In this document: positions 51,509 to 60,672 of the stretch, piece after piece
Layout of the letters: every line of letters starts with the position of its first letter
How positions within the stretch are numbered: position 1 is the stretch's first letter
Assembly (NCBI RefSeq): GCF_004745075.1
Contig: NZ_RHFH01000007.1
Coordinates: 186,001-250,000, forward strand
Origin: Brevibacterium sp. S111
GTDB lineage: Bacteria; Actinomycetota; Actinomycetes; Actinomycetales; Brevibacteriaceae
DNA length: 64,000 bases
Reading direction: 5' to 3'
Program-made: the position numbers and the translations under genes
The notes under the pieces: model-generated
What the model saw: only the letters and a program-made list of their open reading frames with translations
What the model was told of the DNA's origin: nothing
The model's database searches: none

Positions 51509-53586
51509 GTGACGAGACGACAGCACCCCGGCCGGGGGACTCCTCGGCCGGGACGGCTGCCGCGCCGACGGTGGCGGCCGATCAGGCGAGAGAGAAGGCC
51601 CTGCGTGACGTCGACTCCTCGAGTCGGTTCCGAACGGACCTCGGCTGGTGGGCGTGGGTGATCGGCGGTGTCTCCGTCGTCTTCACCCTCTACCACCTCT
51701 ACGCCGCACTCGAACGGCCGTTCAACACGTGGATGCATTCGTCACTCCACCTGGCCGGGGCGACCGCGCTGATCTTCTTCCTCTACCCGGCCGGCAGGAG
51801 GCTCCTCGACGCTCCCGCCACCGGCAACCGCGTCGCCGACTTCCTCATCGGCCGCGGCAGCCGTGTCCCCTGGTACGACGTGCTGCTCGGCCTCGCCGGG
51901 CTGTTCTGCAATCTCTACGTCTTCTTCGACTACTCGCGTCTGGTGAGCAACTCCGTCCAGATCCTCGGCTATTCGACTCTCGACTTCGTCGTGGCGATCC
52001 TCGGCGTGCTGCTCATCCTCGAAGCTACCCGTCGCTGCGTCGGTCTGCCCATCGTCGTCATCGCCGGGGCTGCGCTGTTCTACGGGCTCTTCGGCAACCA
52101 CAGCCCTGTCTTCAGGCACTCCGGGCTGAGCGTCGAGGACCTCGCGACGAACATGTTCCTGTCCAACGGCTCCGGCATCTTCGGCACCCCGGTGCAGGTT
52201 TCGGCCAACTTCATCTTCCTCTTCCTGTTCTTCGCCGTGATGCTCGTGCACACGAACATCGGTCAGTTCTTCAACGACCTCGCCTTCCGGCTCACCGGAC
52301 GCTACACCGGAGGACCGGCGAAGGCGGCCGTCGTCGCCTCCGGGCTCCAGGGAATGGTCTCCGGATCCTCGGTGGCCAATACCGTCGCCTCGGGATCGTT
52401 CACCATCCCGCTGATGAAGAAGGCCGGGTTCAAGCCCCACTTCGCCGCCGCCACCGAGGCCACGGCGTCGACCGGCGGTCAGATCATGCCGCCGATCATG
52501 GGCGCTGCCGCGTTCATCATGGCCCAGAATGTGCCCGACCTCGAATACAACGGCCTCATCGTCATCGCCATCATCCCGGCACTGCTCTACTTCCTCGGTG
52601 CGTTCCTGTCCATCCACTTCGAAGCGAAGATGAGCGGCATCCTCGGGATGGCGAAATCCGCCCTGCCGGAAGGTCGCGAACTGCTCAAGCGGCTCGACCT
52701 GCTGCTGCCGCTGGTGGTCATCGTGCTCACGCTGCTCTCGGGCATGTCTCCGATCCGCGCGGCGCTGTTCGGCATCGGCACAGCCTTCCTCCTCAGTTTC
52801 CTGCGGAAGATGACCCGTCTCAGCCCCAGGGCGCTCGTCAACGTCCTCATCGCGGGAGCGCGCACGGCGCTGCCGGTCATCGCCGCCTGTGCCACGGCCG
52901 GCATCGTCGCCGGCACGGTGACCGTGACCGGTCTCGGTGGTCAGCTGGGCAAGGGTCTGGTCAACCTGGCCGGCGGCAACTTCTTCATCGTGCTGTTCAT
53001 GGTCATGATCGCCTGCCTGGTCCTCGGCATGGGTCTTCCGACAACCGCGAACTACGTGGTCACGGCAACGGTCGCCGCGCCGATCCTGTACAACAACTTC
53101 GATGTGCCGCTGATCGCCGCGCACATGTTCGTCTTCTTCTTCGGCATCCTCGCCGACATCACCCCGCCCGTCTGCCTCGCTGCCTATGCGGGTGCCGGCA
53201 TCGCGGCCGCGAACCCGATGAAGGCAGGAATGACTGCAGTGCGCATCGCGATCGCCGGATTCCTCATCCCCTACGTCTTCATCCTCCAGCCGGCGCTGCT
53301 GCTGCAGGGAACCTGGCAGGACATGGTCACGGCCCTCGTGACGCTGTGCCTGGGGATGGTCGGCGTGGCCGCGGGAATGGCCGGCTACTTCTTCGGCGTC
53401 ACCAACGTGGTGGAGAGAGTGCTGCTGGTCGCCGGCGGGATCGCGCTGGTCTACCCGGCCCTGTGGATCTCGCTCATCGGCCTGGCGGTGCTCGTCGGCA
53501 TCGCGATCGTGCAGAGGCTGCGCAAAGCCGAGACCTCCGAACAGATCGCCCACCGCAGCGTCGACCGATCGACGCAGAAAGCCTGA
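51505..53586 (+). CDS. TRAP transporter fused 4TM/12TM permease (TAXI type)
   Basis: 693 residues; DctQ-like part in the first about 190 residues and DctM-like part after. Motifs include AVVASGLQGMVSGSSVANTV, ATASTGGQIMPPIMGAAAF, and LGMGLPTTANYVVTATVAAP. Start GTG 51505 overlaps the TAXI stop. A secondary Na+-driven importer with the binding protein upstream. A short stem-loop follows the stop. Confidence 0.94.
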   Translation: MSDETTAPRPGDSSAGTAAAPTVAADQAREKALRDVDSSSRFRTDLGWWAWVIGGVSVVFTLYHLYAALERPFNTWMHSSLHLAGATALIFFLYPAGRRLLDAPATGNRVADFLIGRGSRVPWYDVLLGLAGLFCNLYVFFDYSRLVSNSVQILGYSTLDFVVAILGVLLILEATRRCVGLPIVVIAGAALFYGLFGNHSPVFRHSGLSVEDLATNMFLSNGSGIFGTPVQVSANFIFLFLFFAVMLVHTNIGQFFNDLAFRLTGRYTGGPAKAAVVASGLQGMVSGSSVANTVASGSFTIPLMKKAGFKPHFAAATEATASTGGQIMPPIMGAAAFIMAQNVPDLEYNGLIVIAIIPALLYFLGAFLSIHFEAKMSGILGMAKSALPEGRELLKRLDLLLPLVVIVLTLLSGMSPIRAALFGIGTAFLLSFLRKMTRLSPRALVNVLIAGARTALPVIAACATAGIVAGTVTVTGLGGQLGKGLVNLAGGNFFIVLFMVMIACLVLGMGLPTTANYVVTATVAAPILYNNFDVPLIAAHMFVFFFGILADITPPVCLAAYAGAGIAAANPMKAGMTAVRIAIAGFLIPYVFILQPALLLQGTWQDMVTALVTLCLGMVGVAAGMAGYFFGVTNVVERVLLVAGGIALVYPALWISLIGLAVLVGIAIVQRLRKAETSEQIAHRSVDRSTQKA

Positions 53587-53598
53587 GAAGCGGAGAGG

Positions 53599-53617
53599 GC
53601 GGTCGCTCCACGACCGC
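53599..53617 (+). terminator. Short stem-loop after the TRAP operon
   Basis: GCGGTCG-CTCCA-CGACCGC followed by TGTGGTGTTT; a weak intrinsic-type terminator. Confidence 0.6.
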
Positions 53618-53757
53618 TGTGGTGTTTGCACAGTCGCTGACAAGCATCTTTGTGTGGTGTTGCGCCGAAAACACGTCACTTCGAACGTAGAGTGATAAGG
53701 AACACACTCACCCTGAGTCCGACGAACGACCCATTCGTCCCGGTCGGGGAGTGACAA

Positions 53758-55629
53758 ATGAATCACCGCACGAGCAGAAGGACAATGATGTTCACTCACC
53801 ACACGTCGCGCAGACACGGCACACTGCGCAAAGGCTGGCAACGATGCCTGGCCGGCGCCGCAGCACTGGCACTTGCCGGGTCGTTGGCCACCGCGCCGGC
53901 CCAGGCCGCCACCTCCGAGGCTCCGGCCGACGACAACGTCCTGCGGATCGCCACCGACGGCTTCGTCGATTCGTTCAATCCCTTCACCTCCTTCTATCTG
54001 GTCCCGACCAACACGTTCCGGTACATGTACGAGAACCTTGTGGCCAACGACGCGAAGGACGGCTCCGTCACAGAAGGACTGGCCACCGAGTGGACCACGG
54101 ACTCCGATGGCAAGGTCTGGACGTACACGATGCGACCGGACATGAAGTGGTCCGATGATGAACCGCTGACTTCGAAGGACGTCGCCTGGACCTACAACCA
54201 GATGATGGAGAAGGACGAGATGGCGGTGGCCAACGGCAGCCTCGTCGAAAACTTCGAGAAGGTCGAAGCCCCCGACGAATCCACCCTTGTCATCACCCTG
54301 AAGAAGCCGCAGGCGAACAACCCCGGCCAGGAGATCCCCGTCGTTCCCGAACACGTGTGGTCGAAGATCGACAAACCCAGCGACTTCAAGAACGACGAGC
54401 AGTCGGTTGGTTCGGGACCGTTCCAGCTCGAGTCCTATGAAGCGAACAAGTCGATCACGCTCAAGGCCAACCCGAACTTCTGGCGCGGCAAGCCGAAGCT
54501 CGACGAGATTCAGTATCGCTACTACACGAATTCCGACGCCCAGGTGCAGGCGATTCGCTCCGGCGAGGTCGACTTCATCACCGGGCTCAGCCCCGATCAG
54601 TTCACTGCCCTCGAGGGAGCGAAGAACGTCGAACTCAACGACGGCCACGGCCGCCGTTTCAACGGCATCTCCATCAACCCGGGAGTCGCCGACGCCAAGG
54701 GCAAGGAATTCGGCACCGGCAACGAGGCACTCAAGGACAAGAAGGTCCGCCAGGCCATCCGGGCCGGCATCGACACCGAGACCCTGCGCAAACAGGTCAT
54801 GCAGGACTACGCGCAGCCGGCCACGAGCTTCATCCCCGCCGTCTACCCGACGTGGGCACTGAAGCCCGACAACAAGGTCATCAGCGGCTTCGATGTGAGC
54901 AAGGCGAAGAAGCTGCTCGATGACGCCGGGTGGAAGGAAGGTTCGGACGGCATCCGCGAAAAGGACGGAAAGAAGTTGAAGCTGCGGTTCCTCACCGACG
55001 CCGACAACCCGATCGAAGAGAACACAGCGAAGTTCATCAAGCCGTGGATGAAGGACATCGGCATCGATCTCGACAACGAATCCACCGATGTCGACACCGT
55101 GTCCGAACGCACCACCAAGGGCGATTACGACATGTACTTCTCCGCTTGGTCGATCAACCCCGATCCCGACTACCAGCTGAGCATCAACACCTGCGGTCAG
55201 CGCCCCGACGCCGACGGCAACGGCGGCACGAGCCAGGACGGTTGGTGCAACAAGGAATTCGACAAGCTGTATCAGGCTCAGCACGTCGAACTCGACAAGG
55301 CCAAGCGGGCTGAGCTCGTCCAGAAGGCCCTGGCCATCCACTACGAGGAAGCCCCCTCGGTGACGCTGTGGTACCCGAACCAGCTCGAAGCCTCCCGCTC
55401 GGACCGGTTCGACAACTTCACGAAGCAGCCCACGGACGGCGGCGGCATCGCCAACCAGGTCGGCTACTGGGGCTACGCCTCGGTCGAACCGGTCAGTGAA
55501 GAAGACGCTGCAGGCGGCGGTGGGCTCGGCGCCGGCGGTTGGATCGGCATCGCGGCAGCCGTGATCGTCGTCCTCGGTGGAGGCGGCTGGCTGCTCAGCC
55601 GTCGCAAGAAGTCCGACGACCGCGAATAG
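53758..55629 (+). CDS. Peptide ABC transporter solute-binding protein with C-terminal membrane anchor
   Basis: 623 residues, family 5 extracellular binding protein (DppA/OppA type). The long N-terminus ends with a Sec signal (LAGAAALALAGSLATAPAQA) and no lipobox Cys. SBP_bac_5 blocks include YENLVANDAKDGSVTEGLA, WTYTMRPDMKWSDDEPLT, VGSGPFQLESY, and NPDPDYQLSINTCGQ. After a Gly-rich stretch a transmembrane helix (about 590-612) and RRKKSDDRE end the protein, so it is anchored by its C-terminus. Start 53758 has GGGGAG upstream; ATG 53788 is an alternative with AGAAGG. Confidence 0.9.
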   Translation: MNHRTSRRTMMFTHHTSRRHGTLRKGWQRCLAGAAALALAGSLATAPAQAATSEAPADDNVLRIATDGFVDSFNPFTSFYLVPTNTFRYMYENLVANDAKDGSVTEGLATEWTTDSDGKVWTYTMRPDMKWSDDEPLTSKDVAWTYNQMMEKDEMAVANGSLVENFEKVEAPDESTLVITLKKPQANNPGQEIPVVPEHVWSKIDKPSDFKNDEQSVGSGPFQLESYEANKSITLKANPNFWRGKPKLDEIQYRYYTNSDAQVQAIRSGEVDFITGLSPDQFTALEGAKNVELNDGHGRRFNGISINPGVADAKGKEFGTGNEALKDKKVRQAIRAGIDTETLRKQVMQDYAQPATSFIPAVYPTWALKPDNKVISGFDVSKAKKLLDDAGWKEGSDGIREKDGKKLKLRFLTDADNPIEENTAKFIKPWMKDIGIDLDNESTDVDTVSERTTKGDYDMYFSAWSINPDPDYQLSINTCGQRPDADGNGGTSQDGWCNKEFDKLYQAQHVELDKAKRAELVQKALAIHYEEAPSVTLWYPNQLEASRSDRFDNFTKQPTDGGGIANQVGYWGYASVEPVSEEDAAGGGGLGAGGWIGIAAAVIVVLGGGGWLLSRRKKSDDRE

Positions 55630-55645
55630 TCCCCACCCCTGAGGT

Positions 55646-55674
55646 CCGGGTGCCGCATGCGATGCGGCACCCGG
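55646..55674 (+). terminator. 13-bp stem-loop between binding-protein and permease genes
   Basis: CCGGGTGCCGCAT-GCG-ATGCGGCACCCGG, with outer GAGG/CCTC complementarity. No T run; probably an attenuator or mRNA-stabilising hairpin giving excess binding protein. Confidence 0.75.
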
Positions 55675-55756
55675 AGCCTCGGACGGCACGGCAGACCCGA
55701 CCGACAGACCAGCCTGAACGGGGCCGGACGCGGCCCCCACGATCTGGAGCACCACA

Positions 55757-56890
55757 GTGAGCACACCCACCCACGACGATCCCCAGCCCGGGGAATCCCG
55801 ACCCGAGGACCCCCGACCCGGTGACCCCGCGGCCCCGGACGCATCTCCGGAGAACTCGACGGCCGCCTCGGCGCCGGGATCCGTCGGCACCGCCGACATG
55901 GACGAACCACCTGCGGGCGGATCATTCGCCCGTTACCTGCTGGGCAAGATCGGCGGGGCCGCGACATCGATGGTGCTCGTCATCCTCCTCGGCTTCTTCG
56001 CCTTCCGCATGCTGCCCGGCGACCCGGTGCTCAAGATCGCCAAGGAACGGCCGATGAGTCCGGCGCAGATCGCCGAACTGTACCGCCAATACGGTCTCGA
56101 CAAACCCGTCATCGTCCAGTTCTGGGACTATCTCGTCGGCATCGTCACCGGTGACCTCGGCGAGTCCTACGTCTACCGCAAATCCGTGTCCTCGCTCATC
56201 GGCGACTACCTCGGACCGACGCTGCTGCTGACCGCCACCGCAGCGGTCATCGCGATCGCTCTGGGCCTGTGGCTCGGACAGCTCTCGGCCTGGCGGCGCA
56301 ATTCGCTCTTCGACAAACTCGCCTCCTCGACCTCGCTGGTGTTCTGGTCGGTGCCGACGTTCTGGCTCGGCCTCATCCTGCTCATGATCTTCGGAGGCAC
56401 CCTGCAGTGGCTGCCCACCGGCGGCATGATCACCCCCGGCCTCGACCCGTGGTCGCCCGCCGGCATCATCGACGTCATCAAACACCTCATCCTGCCCGTC
56501 ATCTCGCTGGTCGCGGTCGTCTACGCGCAGTTCCTCATGGTCATGCGCGCGTCCCTCCTCGAGGAGATGAACGAGGACTACCTCACCACCGCTCGAGCCA
56601 AGGGCCTGAACGAGGACGAAGTCCGCCGCAGACATGCCGTGCCCAACGCGCTGCTGCCGACCGTCACCGTCGTCTTCCTCCACATCGGCGGACTCATCGC
56701 CGGCGCCGTCACCGTCGAAGCGGTGTTCTCCTGGCCGGGCCTCGGCAAACTCACCTTCGAAGCGATCCGCGGCCCAGACCTGCCGCTTCTGCAGGGCACA
56801 TTCGTCGTGTTCTCGGCGATCATCATCCTGATGAACCTCGCCGCCGACATCGTCTACCGATTCCTCGATCCCCGCGTCAGGAGGGCCTGA
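55757..56890 (+). CDS. Peptide ABC transporter permease, DppB type
   Basis: 377 residues, GTG start after TGGAG. A 50-residue Pro/Asp-rich cytosolic extension (repeated RPEDPRPGDP-like units) precedes the usual first helix and LLGFFAFRMLPGDPV. The EAA loop is DYLTTARAKGLNEDEVRRRHAVPNALLP. Stop overlaps the next start (TGATG). Confidence 0.92.
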   Translation: MSTPTHDDPQPGESRPEDPRPGDPAAPDASPENSTAASAPGSVGTADMDEPPAGGSFARYLLGKIGGAATSMVLVILLGFFAFRMLPGDPVLKIAKERPMSPAQIAELYRQYGLDKPVIVQFWDYLVGIVTGDLGESYVYRKSVSSLIGDYLGPTLLLTATAAVIAIALGLWLGQLSAWRRNSLFDKLASSTSLVFWSVPTFWLGLILLMIFGGTLQWLPTGGMITPGLDPWSPAGIIDVIKHLILPVISLVAVVYAQFLMVMRASLLEEMNEDYLTTARAKGLNEDEVRRRHAVPNALLPTVTVVFLHIGGLIAGAVTVEAVFSWPGLGKLTFEAIRGPDLPLLQGTFVVFSAIIILMNLAADIVYRFLDPRVRRA

Positions 56891-57873
56891 TGAGCGCGAA
56901 CACCCCCGCCGAGGCGGCTCCCGGCCCCTCATCGAACGAACCGAATCCGCGTGGATCGGAAACACGGGGATCAACGCCCGCCATCGACGGGGCCAAACTC
57001 ATCCGCGAACGTCGGCTCAACAATGCGAAGAAGAACTGGGCGCTGTTCCGCGCGGACGTGCCCGCGCTCATCGGCGCGGTCGTCCTCCTGTTCTTCATCG
57101 TCATCGCGGTCGCCGCCCCGATCATCGCTCCCGAATCGATGCTCGACGTCACGAAGCAGCTCGATGCCCCTCGCTACGCCCCACCGAGCCTCGACCACCC
57201 CTTGGGCACCGATGGTCTGGGCCGAGAGCTGTGGGTGCGCATCCTCTGGGGTGCCCGCGTATCCATCCTCGTCGGTGTCGCGGCGACCGTCATGTCGATG
57301 GTCATCGGCACCATCATGGGCCTGGCCGCAGGCCACTTCACCGGACTGTTCGGCGGCGTCATCATGCGCATCGTCGACTTCTTCATCGTCCTTCCGTCCC
57401 TGCTGCTGGCGATCGTGCTCTCCTCCGTCCTCGAACGCGGAGTCCTCACCATCGTCATCGCCATCGGACTGACCTCCTGGGCCTCGACCGCACGGATCGT
57501 GCGCTCGCAGACCCTGAGCGTCGAATCTCGGCTCTACATCGAACGGGCGCGCATCCTCGGTGCCGGTCATCGGCATATTCTGTTCCGGCACCTGCTGCCG
57601 GCAGTGATGCCGCTCGTGCTCGCGAACACGACGCTGACCGTCGGCGGTGCGATCATCGCCGAATCGACGCTGTCGTTCCTCGGCCTCGGCGATACGAGCA
57701 AGGAATCATGGGGAACGATTCTGAAGAACTCGATGGATGTCTCGGCCGCGACCTCCGGATACTGGTGGTACGTGCTCACCCCGGGTGTGGCGATCCTCCT
57801 CGTCGTGCTTGCGTTCACGATGGTCGGGCGCGCGTTCGAAGCCATCATCAACCCGGCCCTGAGGAGTCGCTGA
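56890..57873 (+). CDS. Peptide ABC transporter permease, DppC type
   Basis: 327 residues. Cytosolic N-terminus (about 1-50), then the DppC signature PSLDHPLGTDGLGRELWVRILWG and EAA loop SRLYIERARILGAGHRHILFRHLLP. Overlaps dppB-type and ATPase genes by TGATG at both ends. The open frame reaching back to 56269 is a shadow. Confidence 0.93.
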   Translation: MSANTPAEAAPGPSSNEPNPRGSETRGSTPAIDGAKLIRERRLNNAKKNWALFRADVPALIGAVVLLFFIVIAVAAPIIAPESMLDVTKQLDAPRYAPPSLDHPLGTDGLGRELWVRILWGARVSILVGVAATVMSMVIGTIMGLAAGHFTGLFGGVIMRIVDFFIVLPSLLLAIVLSSVLERGVLTIVIAIGLTSWASTARIVRSQTLSVESRLYIERARILGAGHRHILFRHLLPAVMPLVLANTTLTVGGAIIAESTLSFLGLGDTSKESWGTILKNSMDVSAATSGYWWYVLTPGVAILLVVLAFTMVGRAFEAIINPALRSR

Positions 57874-59528
57874 TGACCGATCTCAGCTTCGAGAACGTCT
57901 CGATCACCTACCGCTCCTCCACCGACCGCGGCGATGTCATCGCCGTCAGCGACGTCAGCCTCGACCTGCCGGCAGGGGCCACGCTGGGCATCGCCGGCGA
58001 ATCCGGTTCCGGGAAGTCGACGCTGATCATGTCGGCCCTGCGCCTGCTGCCGAAGTCGGCTCGGCTGGATGGGCGGGTCCTCCTCGGCGGGAAGGACATC
58101 AAGGAGCTGAGCTTCGGCGAGATCCGCGCGGTCCGCTGGGCGCAGGCCTCGATCGTTTTCCAAGGTGCCCTGCATTCGCTCAACCCGGTCCGTGAGGTGG
58201 GCAAGCAGATCATCGAAGCCCTCGAACACCATGCGAAGGGCACGTGGACGACTCCGGAGAAGCGCCGGGAGCGGATGTTCGGACTCCTCGATGAGGTCGA
58301 CCTCGAGAGAGCGAAGGCCAGCGCCTACCCGCACGAACTCTCCGGCGGGCAGAAGCAGCGGATCATGATCGCCATGGCGCTCGCGTGCGAACCGGACATC
58401 ATCATCGCCGACGAACCGACCACTGCCCTCGACGTCATCGTGCAGAAACAGATCCTGTCCGGACTGGCCGACCTCGTGGCCGACCGAGGCATATCGCTGC
58501 TGATGATCAGCCACGACCTCGCCGTGCTTTCGGCCGTCTGCGCGAATCTCGCGATCATGCGCCATGGTGAGCTCGTCGAATACGGGCCCAGCGACGAGGT
58601 GTGCCTGCAGCCGCAAGTGGAATACACGAAGCAGCTGGCCGGTGCGTTCCCGCAGATCGGGGACCCCGAATCACGGTTGCATCCGCGCACTCTCAAACCC
58701 GCCGAGGTGCACCGGGCCGAACCGTTCGCCATGAGCGAGGAGGTGGTGCTCGAGGCGAAGAACCTCAGCGTCTCCTTCGATACCCGCAGAGGACGGGAAC
58801 GCGCCGTGCGTGGGGTCGACCTCAAGCTGCGCAGGGCCGAGATCCTCGCCGTCGTCGGCCAGTCGGGTTCGGGGAAGACGACCTTGGCACGGTCGCTGCT
58901 CGGACTGCAGGAGGTGGAGCCGGGCTCGCAGCTGGCCTTCGCCGGCTCGCCCCTGCCACGGAAGGCGAAGGCGCTGCGAACGTTCCGGAGGAAGGTGCAG
59001 ATGATCCTTCAAGATCCTTCGGGGTCGCTCAACCCCAAGCGCAGCGTCTACGAGGCCGTGGTCGAAGGACTGCGGGTGCAGGGGATCAGGGACCGTCAGT
59101 ACGAGAGGGTCATCGGGGCACTCGAAGCCGCCGAGCTCACTCCCGCCGCGGACTACCTCGAATCGATTCCGCAGGAGCTCTCCGGAGGGCAGCGGCAGCG
59201 TGTCGTCATCGCCGGCGCCTTGGCTCTGGAACCGCAGCTGCTCATCGCCGATGAGCCGGTGGCGTCGCTGGACGCCTCGGTGCGCGGAGAGATCCTGTCG
59301 CTGTTCCTCGCTTTGAAGAAGAACCTCGGGATGAGTGCCCTCATCATCACCCACGACCTCGGGCTGGCCTGGAACATCGCGGACACCGTGGCCGTGATGA
59401 AGAAAGGTGAGATTGTGGAATACGGTGAAGTCGACACGGTGCTGTCGAATCCACAGCACGAATACACGCAGGAACTGCTGGCCGCGGTTCCGCGACTGGG
59501 AAGTCAGAGTCTGGTGAGGAATGAGTAG
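57873..59528 (+). CDS. Fused double ATPase of peptide ABC transporter (DppD-DppF)
   Basis: 551 residues with two complete nucleotide-binding domains in one chain. First: Walker A GESGSGKST (about 44-52), signature LSGGQKQR, Walker B IIIADEPTTALD. Second (from about 290): Walker A GQSGSGKTT, signature LSGGQRQR, Walker B LLIADEPVASLD. Oligopeptide-type ATPases are usually separate; here they are fused. Its 3' end overlaps the S66 peptidase gene by 8 nt, linking transport to peptide cleavage. Confidence 0.94.
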   Translation: MTDLSFENVSITYRSSTDRGDVIAVSDVSLDLPAGATLGIAGESGSGKSTLIMSALRLLPKSARLDGRVLLGGKDIKELSFGEIRAVRWAQASIVFQGALHSLNPVREVGKQIIEALEHHAKGTWTTPEKRRERMFGLLDEVDLERAKASAYPHELSGGQKQRIMIAMALACEPDIIIADEPTTALDVIVQKQILSGLADLVADRGISLLMISHDLAVLSAVCANLAIMRHGELVEYGPSDEVCLQPQVEYTKQLAGAFPQIGDPESRLHPRTLKPAEVHRAEPFAMSEEVVLEAKNLSVSFDTRRGRERAVRGVDLKLRRAEILAVVGQSGSGKTTLARSLLGLQEVEPGSQLAFAGSPLPRKAKALRTFRRKVQMILQDPSGSLNPKRSVYEAVVEGLRVQGIRDRQYERVIGALEAAELTPAADYLESIPQELSGGQRQRVVIAGALALEPQLLIADEPVASLDASVRGEILSLFLALKKNLGMSALIITHDLGLAWNIADTVAVMKKGEIVEYGEVDTVLSNPQHEYTQELLAAVPRLGSQSLVRNE

Positions 59529-60672
59529 AACGGAAATCTCGAGCTCGTATCTTGAGTCGGCGCCGCTGCAGGCCGGGGACACCGTCCGCCTGATCGCGCC
59601 CTCGGGCCCGACCGATGAGGAGTCGCTGCTTCGCGCGATCGCGCAGCTCGAATCCTGGGGTCTGCGCGTCGTGCCTGGTGAGAACATCCGTGCCCGTCAC
59701 CCGCGGGTGACCTATCTGGCCGGCACCGATCGGCAGCGGCGCGACGACCTCGTCGACGCCTGGTGCGATCCGGGCACCGATGCCGTCATCGCACTGCGCG
59801 GCGGCTTCGGGGCGATGCGGCTGCTCGACGGCATCGACTTCGACCTCATGCGCAGGCACATGCGGCGGCGTGACGGTCGGCCCAAGCTGCTCACCGGGTC
59901 CTCGGACATCACCGCGCTGCACCAGGCGTGGGAGCATCACCTGGGGGTGGCGACGCTGTTCTGCCCGATGGTCGGCAACGATCCGTTCAAGAATTCGGCC
60001 GTCGTGCCCGACGAGGTGGCCTCCTGGCTGTTCGACCATTGGGGCGGCCGCGAACTCGGCTTCCCCGCGGAGGACGCAGACACGGAGAATAGGTCACCAT
60101 CGGACATTTCTGGCGCCGAAAAGTCTCCGAAAGTGACCAATTTTCTGCCGGACACTGTCGCGGGGGATGCGAATCGTCCTCTCAGCCGGGCGCAGACTCT
60201 GGTTCCCGGGCGAGCGCGGGGCCGCCTCGGCGGGGGAAATCTCAGTCTCATCGCCGCAGGCATGGGCAGTCCCGAGCTCGCCGATGTCCGCGACCGTCGG
60301 CAGAAGTACGGCCCGAGCGTCCTCATGCTCGAAGATGTCGACGAGGAACTGTACCGGCTCGACAACCTGCTGGTGCAGCTGGTCCGCGGCGGATGGTTCG
60401 CCTCGGCCGATGCCGTGGTGCTCGGGTCGTGGGAGGACTGCGCGAAGGTGCACGAGGTCGAGGCGCTGGTCATCGACTACCTCGGCGATGCGGGCATTCC
60501 GATCGTGTCCGAGCTCGGTTTCGGGCACGACCCGGATGCGCCCAGCGTCCCGCTCGGTGTCGACGTCACCCTCGACGCTCCGGCCGGTGAGGTGCCGCGG
60601 CTGTGGGTGGACCGAGCGGACGGGCATGATGCGGCAGCGAACACAACAGCGGAAGGAGCGGCTCAACGATGA
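59521..60672 (+). CDS. S66-family LD-carboxypeptidase (LdcA/YkfA/MccF-like)
   Basis: 383 residues. Nucleophile Ser128 in LLTGSSDITALHQ, Glu271 in MLEDVDEELYRLDN and His336 in LGFGHDPD form the S66 Ser-Glu-His triad. ALRGGFGAMRLL is the conserved oxyanion-side loop. S66 enzymes cleave the L,D bond of murein tetrapeptides or related peptides in the cytoplasm. Residues about 182-225, between the two domains, are non-conserved; the DNA there includes a 47-bp palindrome (60092-60138). Start overlaps the ABC ATPase gene. Confidence 0.92.
   Translation: MSRTEISSSYLESAPLQAGDTVRLIAPSGPTDEESLLRAIAQLESWGLRVVPGENIRARHPRVTYLAGTDRQRRDDLVDAWCDPGTDAVIALRGGFGAMRLLDGIDFDLMRRHMRRRDGRPKLLTGSSDITALHQAWEHHLGVATLFCPMVGNDPFKNSAVVPDEVASWLFDHWGGRELGFPAEDADTENRSPSDISGAEKSPKVTNFLPDTVAGDANRPLSRAQTLVPGRARGRLGGGNLSLIAAGMGSPELADVRDRRQKYGPSVLMLEDVDEELYRLDNLLVQLVRGGWFASADAVVLGSWEDCAKVHEVEALVIDYLGDAGIPIVSELGFGHDPDAPSVPLGVDVTLDAPAGEVPRLWVDRADGHDAAANTTAEGAAQR
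60092..60138. repeat. 47-bp imperfect palindrome inserted in frame in the S66 peptidase gene
   Basis: GGTCAC (60092-60097) / GTGACC (60133-60138), TCGGA (60100-60104) / TCCGA (60126-60130) and adjoining bases are concentric around a central GGCGCC. It encodes residues about 191-206, a linker absent from typical S66 enzymes, and is noticeably richer in A/T than the flanks. It looks like a palindromic repeat that landed in a coding region without breaking the frame. Confidence 0.75.

Noticed and set aside
51742-55899. 1385-codon open frame on the minus strand
   Set aside because: It runs antisense to the TRAP permease, binding protein and permease genes, which have clear family motifs. Its composition (Arg/Asp/His/Gln-rich) is that of a high-GC shadow frame.
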